From Parashewanella sp965200795 (GTDB taxonomy: Bacteria > Pseudomonadota > Gammaproteobacteria > Enterobacterales > Shewanellaceae): a stretch of DNA of 64,000 nucleotides. Below are positions 63,774 through 64,000 of this stretch, one piece after another. The notes beneath the pieces are model-generated. The model made no database searches. It was not told where the DNA came from and was given only the letters and a program-made list of their open reading frames with translations. The position numbers were made by a program, and so were the translations under genes. The DNA lies in assembly GCA_965200795.1 (NCBI GenBank), contig CBDAVB010000012.1:124001-188000 (forward strand), written 5' to 3'. Every line of letters starts with the position of its first letter. Position 1 is the stretch's first letter.

Positions 63774-64000
63774 ATGAAATTTACGACCTCCGGTATATCA
63801 AGGCCAGAATTTACGCTTAACTGGGACCGGGAAAAGAAATGCCTTAATGATTGGGATCAAGAAAAGTTTGAACGCGAATGCGAGGCCGCCGGCGTCAATT
63901 GGCGACAAATCTGTTTTACCATAAAACAGACCAGCTCTCCCGTCCGCAAATATGTATTAAGACCGGTAACAACTACTGAAAAGGCCGGCTCAACAATATT
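63774..64000 (+). CDS. Hypothetical protein, cut by window edge
   Basis: An ATG at 63774, nine bases after TGGGGA, opens a frame that stays open to the window end (75 codons seen). The product begins MKFTTSGISRPEFTLNWDRE and is polar with many charged and aromatic residues (CLNDWDQEKFERECEAAGVN). I do not recognise it. Confidence 0.55.
   Translation, partial: MKFTTSGISRPEFTLNWDREKKCLNDWDQEKFERECEAAGVNWRQICFTIKQTSSPVRKYVLRPVTTTEKAGSTI

Overview
The window reads as chromosomal DNA of a marine gammaproteobacterium, most like the Alteromonadales (Shewanella, Colwellia and Moritella relatives). The basis is a complete polyunsaturated fatty acid (PUFA) synthase locus of the pfa type, together with DUF2982, DUF2947, ElyC, FimV, Xni, PpnN and tricorn/M61 peptidase genes. 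No rRNA or tRNA gene was recognised. Base composition looks mid-40s % G+C by eye. Genus and species cannot be fixed from the sequence alone.

Layout. 1-4 kb: bactofilin, then a convergent four-gene run cysQ-mak-elyC-DUF2982. 4-8 kb: a very large FimV with five near-identical 165-bp repeats. 8-12.2 kb: decayed mobile DNA (an IS110-type remnant, an IS5-type element with two stop codons, small inverted-repeat elements) around one SDR gene. 12.2-21 kb: a DUF4442 gene whose end is rewritten by a mobile repeat, a 13-repeat ankyrin protein, ndh, glnB, two FimT/GspH-type pseudopilins, a frameshifted DUF2947 gene, a chalcone-isomerase-like protein, a ribosome hibernation factor and an OsmC protein. 21-31 kb: tricorn-like and M61 secreted peptidases, a GGDEF protein, ppnN and xni. 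31-40.5 kb: an FeS photolyase-related protein, then a sucrose locus (LacI regulator, sucrose phosphorylase, MFS transporter, TonB receptor, PfkB fructokinase) with a perfect 16-bp palindromic operator candidate. 40.5-43 kb: a murQ remnant cut off by a decayed IS605-type element. 43-45.5 kb: a 55-aa basic gene and a tandem pair of paralogous glycine-rich membrane-type proteins of unknown function. 45.5-63.4 kb: the PUFA locus, pfaE divergent from pfaR-pfaA-pfaB-pfaC-pfaD.

How the genes work together. PfaE would activate the three ACP domains of PfaA. PfaA, PfaB, PfaC and PfaD together carry KS, AT, ACP, KR, DH, CLF and enoyl-reductase functions for de novo EPA/DHA-type synthesis. PfaR, which looks like a truncated IS481-family transposase, is translationally coupled to pfaA. 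pfaC is broken in two by a one-base shift in an A run. This is either an assembly error or a real lesion, and it decides whether the pathway works.

A strong theme is repeat invasion. Four families of short non-coding repeats (called A, B, C and D here) fill the intergenic spaces. Family A behaves as a MITE with a TA target duplication, shown by one copy sitting inside a family B copy whose empty site is preserved elsewhere in the window. With the pseudogenes and the ankyrin protein, this suggests a genome under relaxed selection, perhaps host-associated. That last point is inference.
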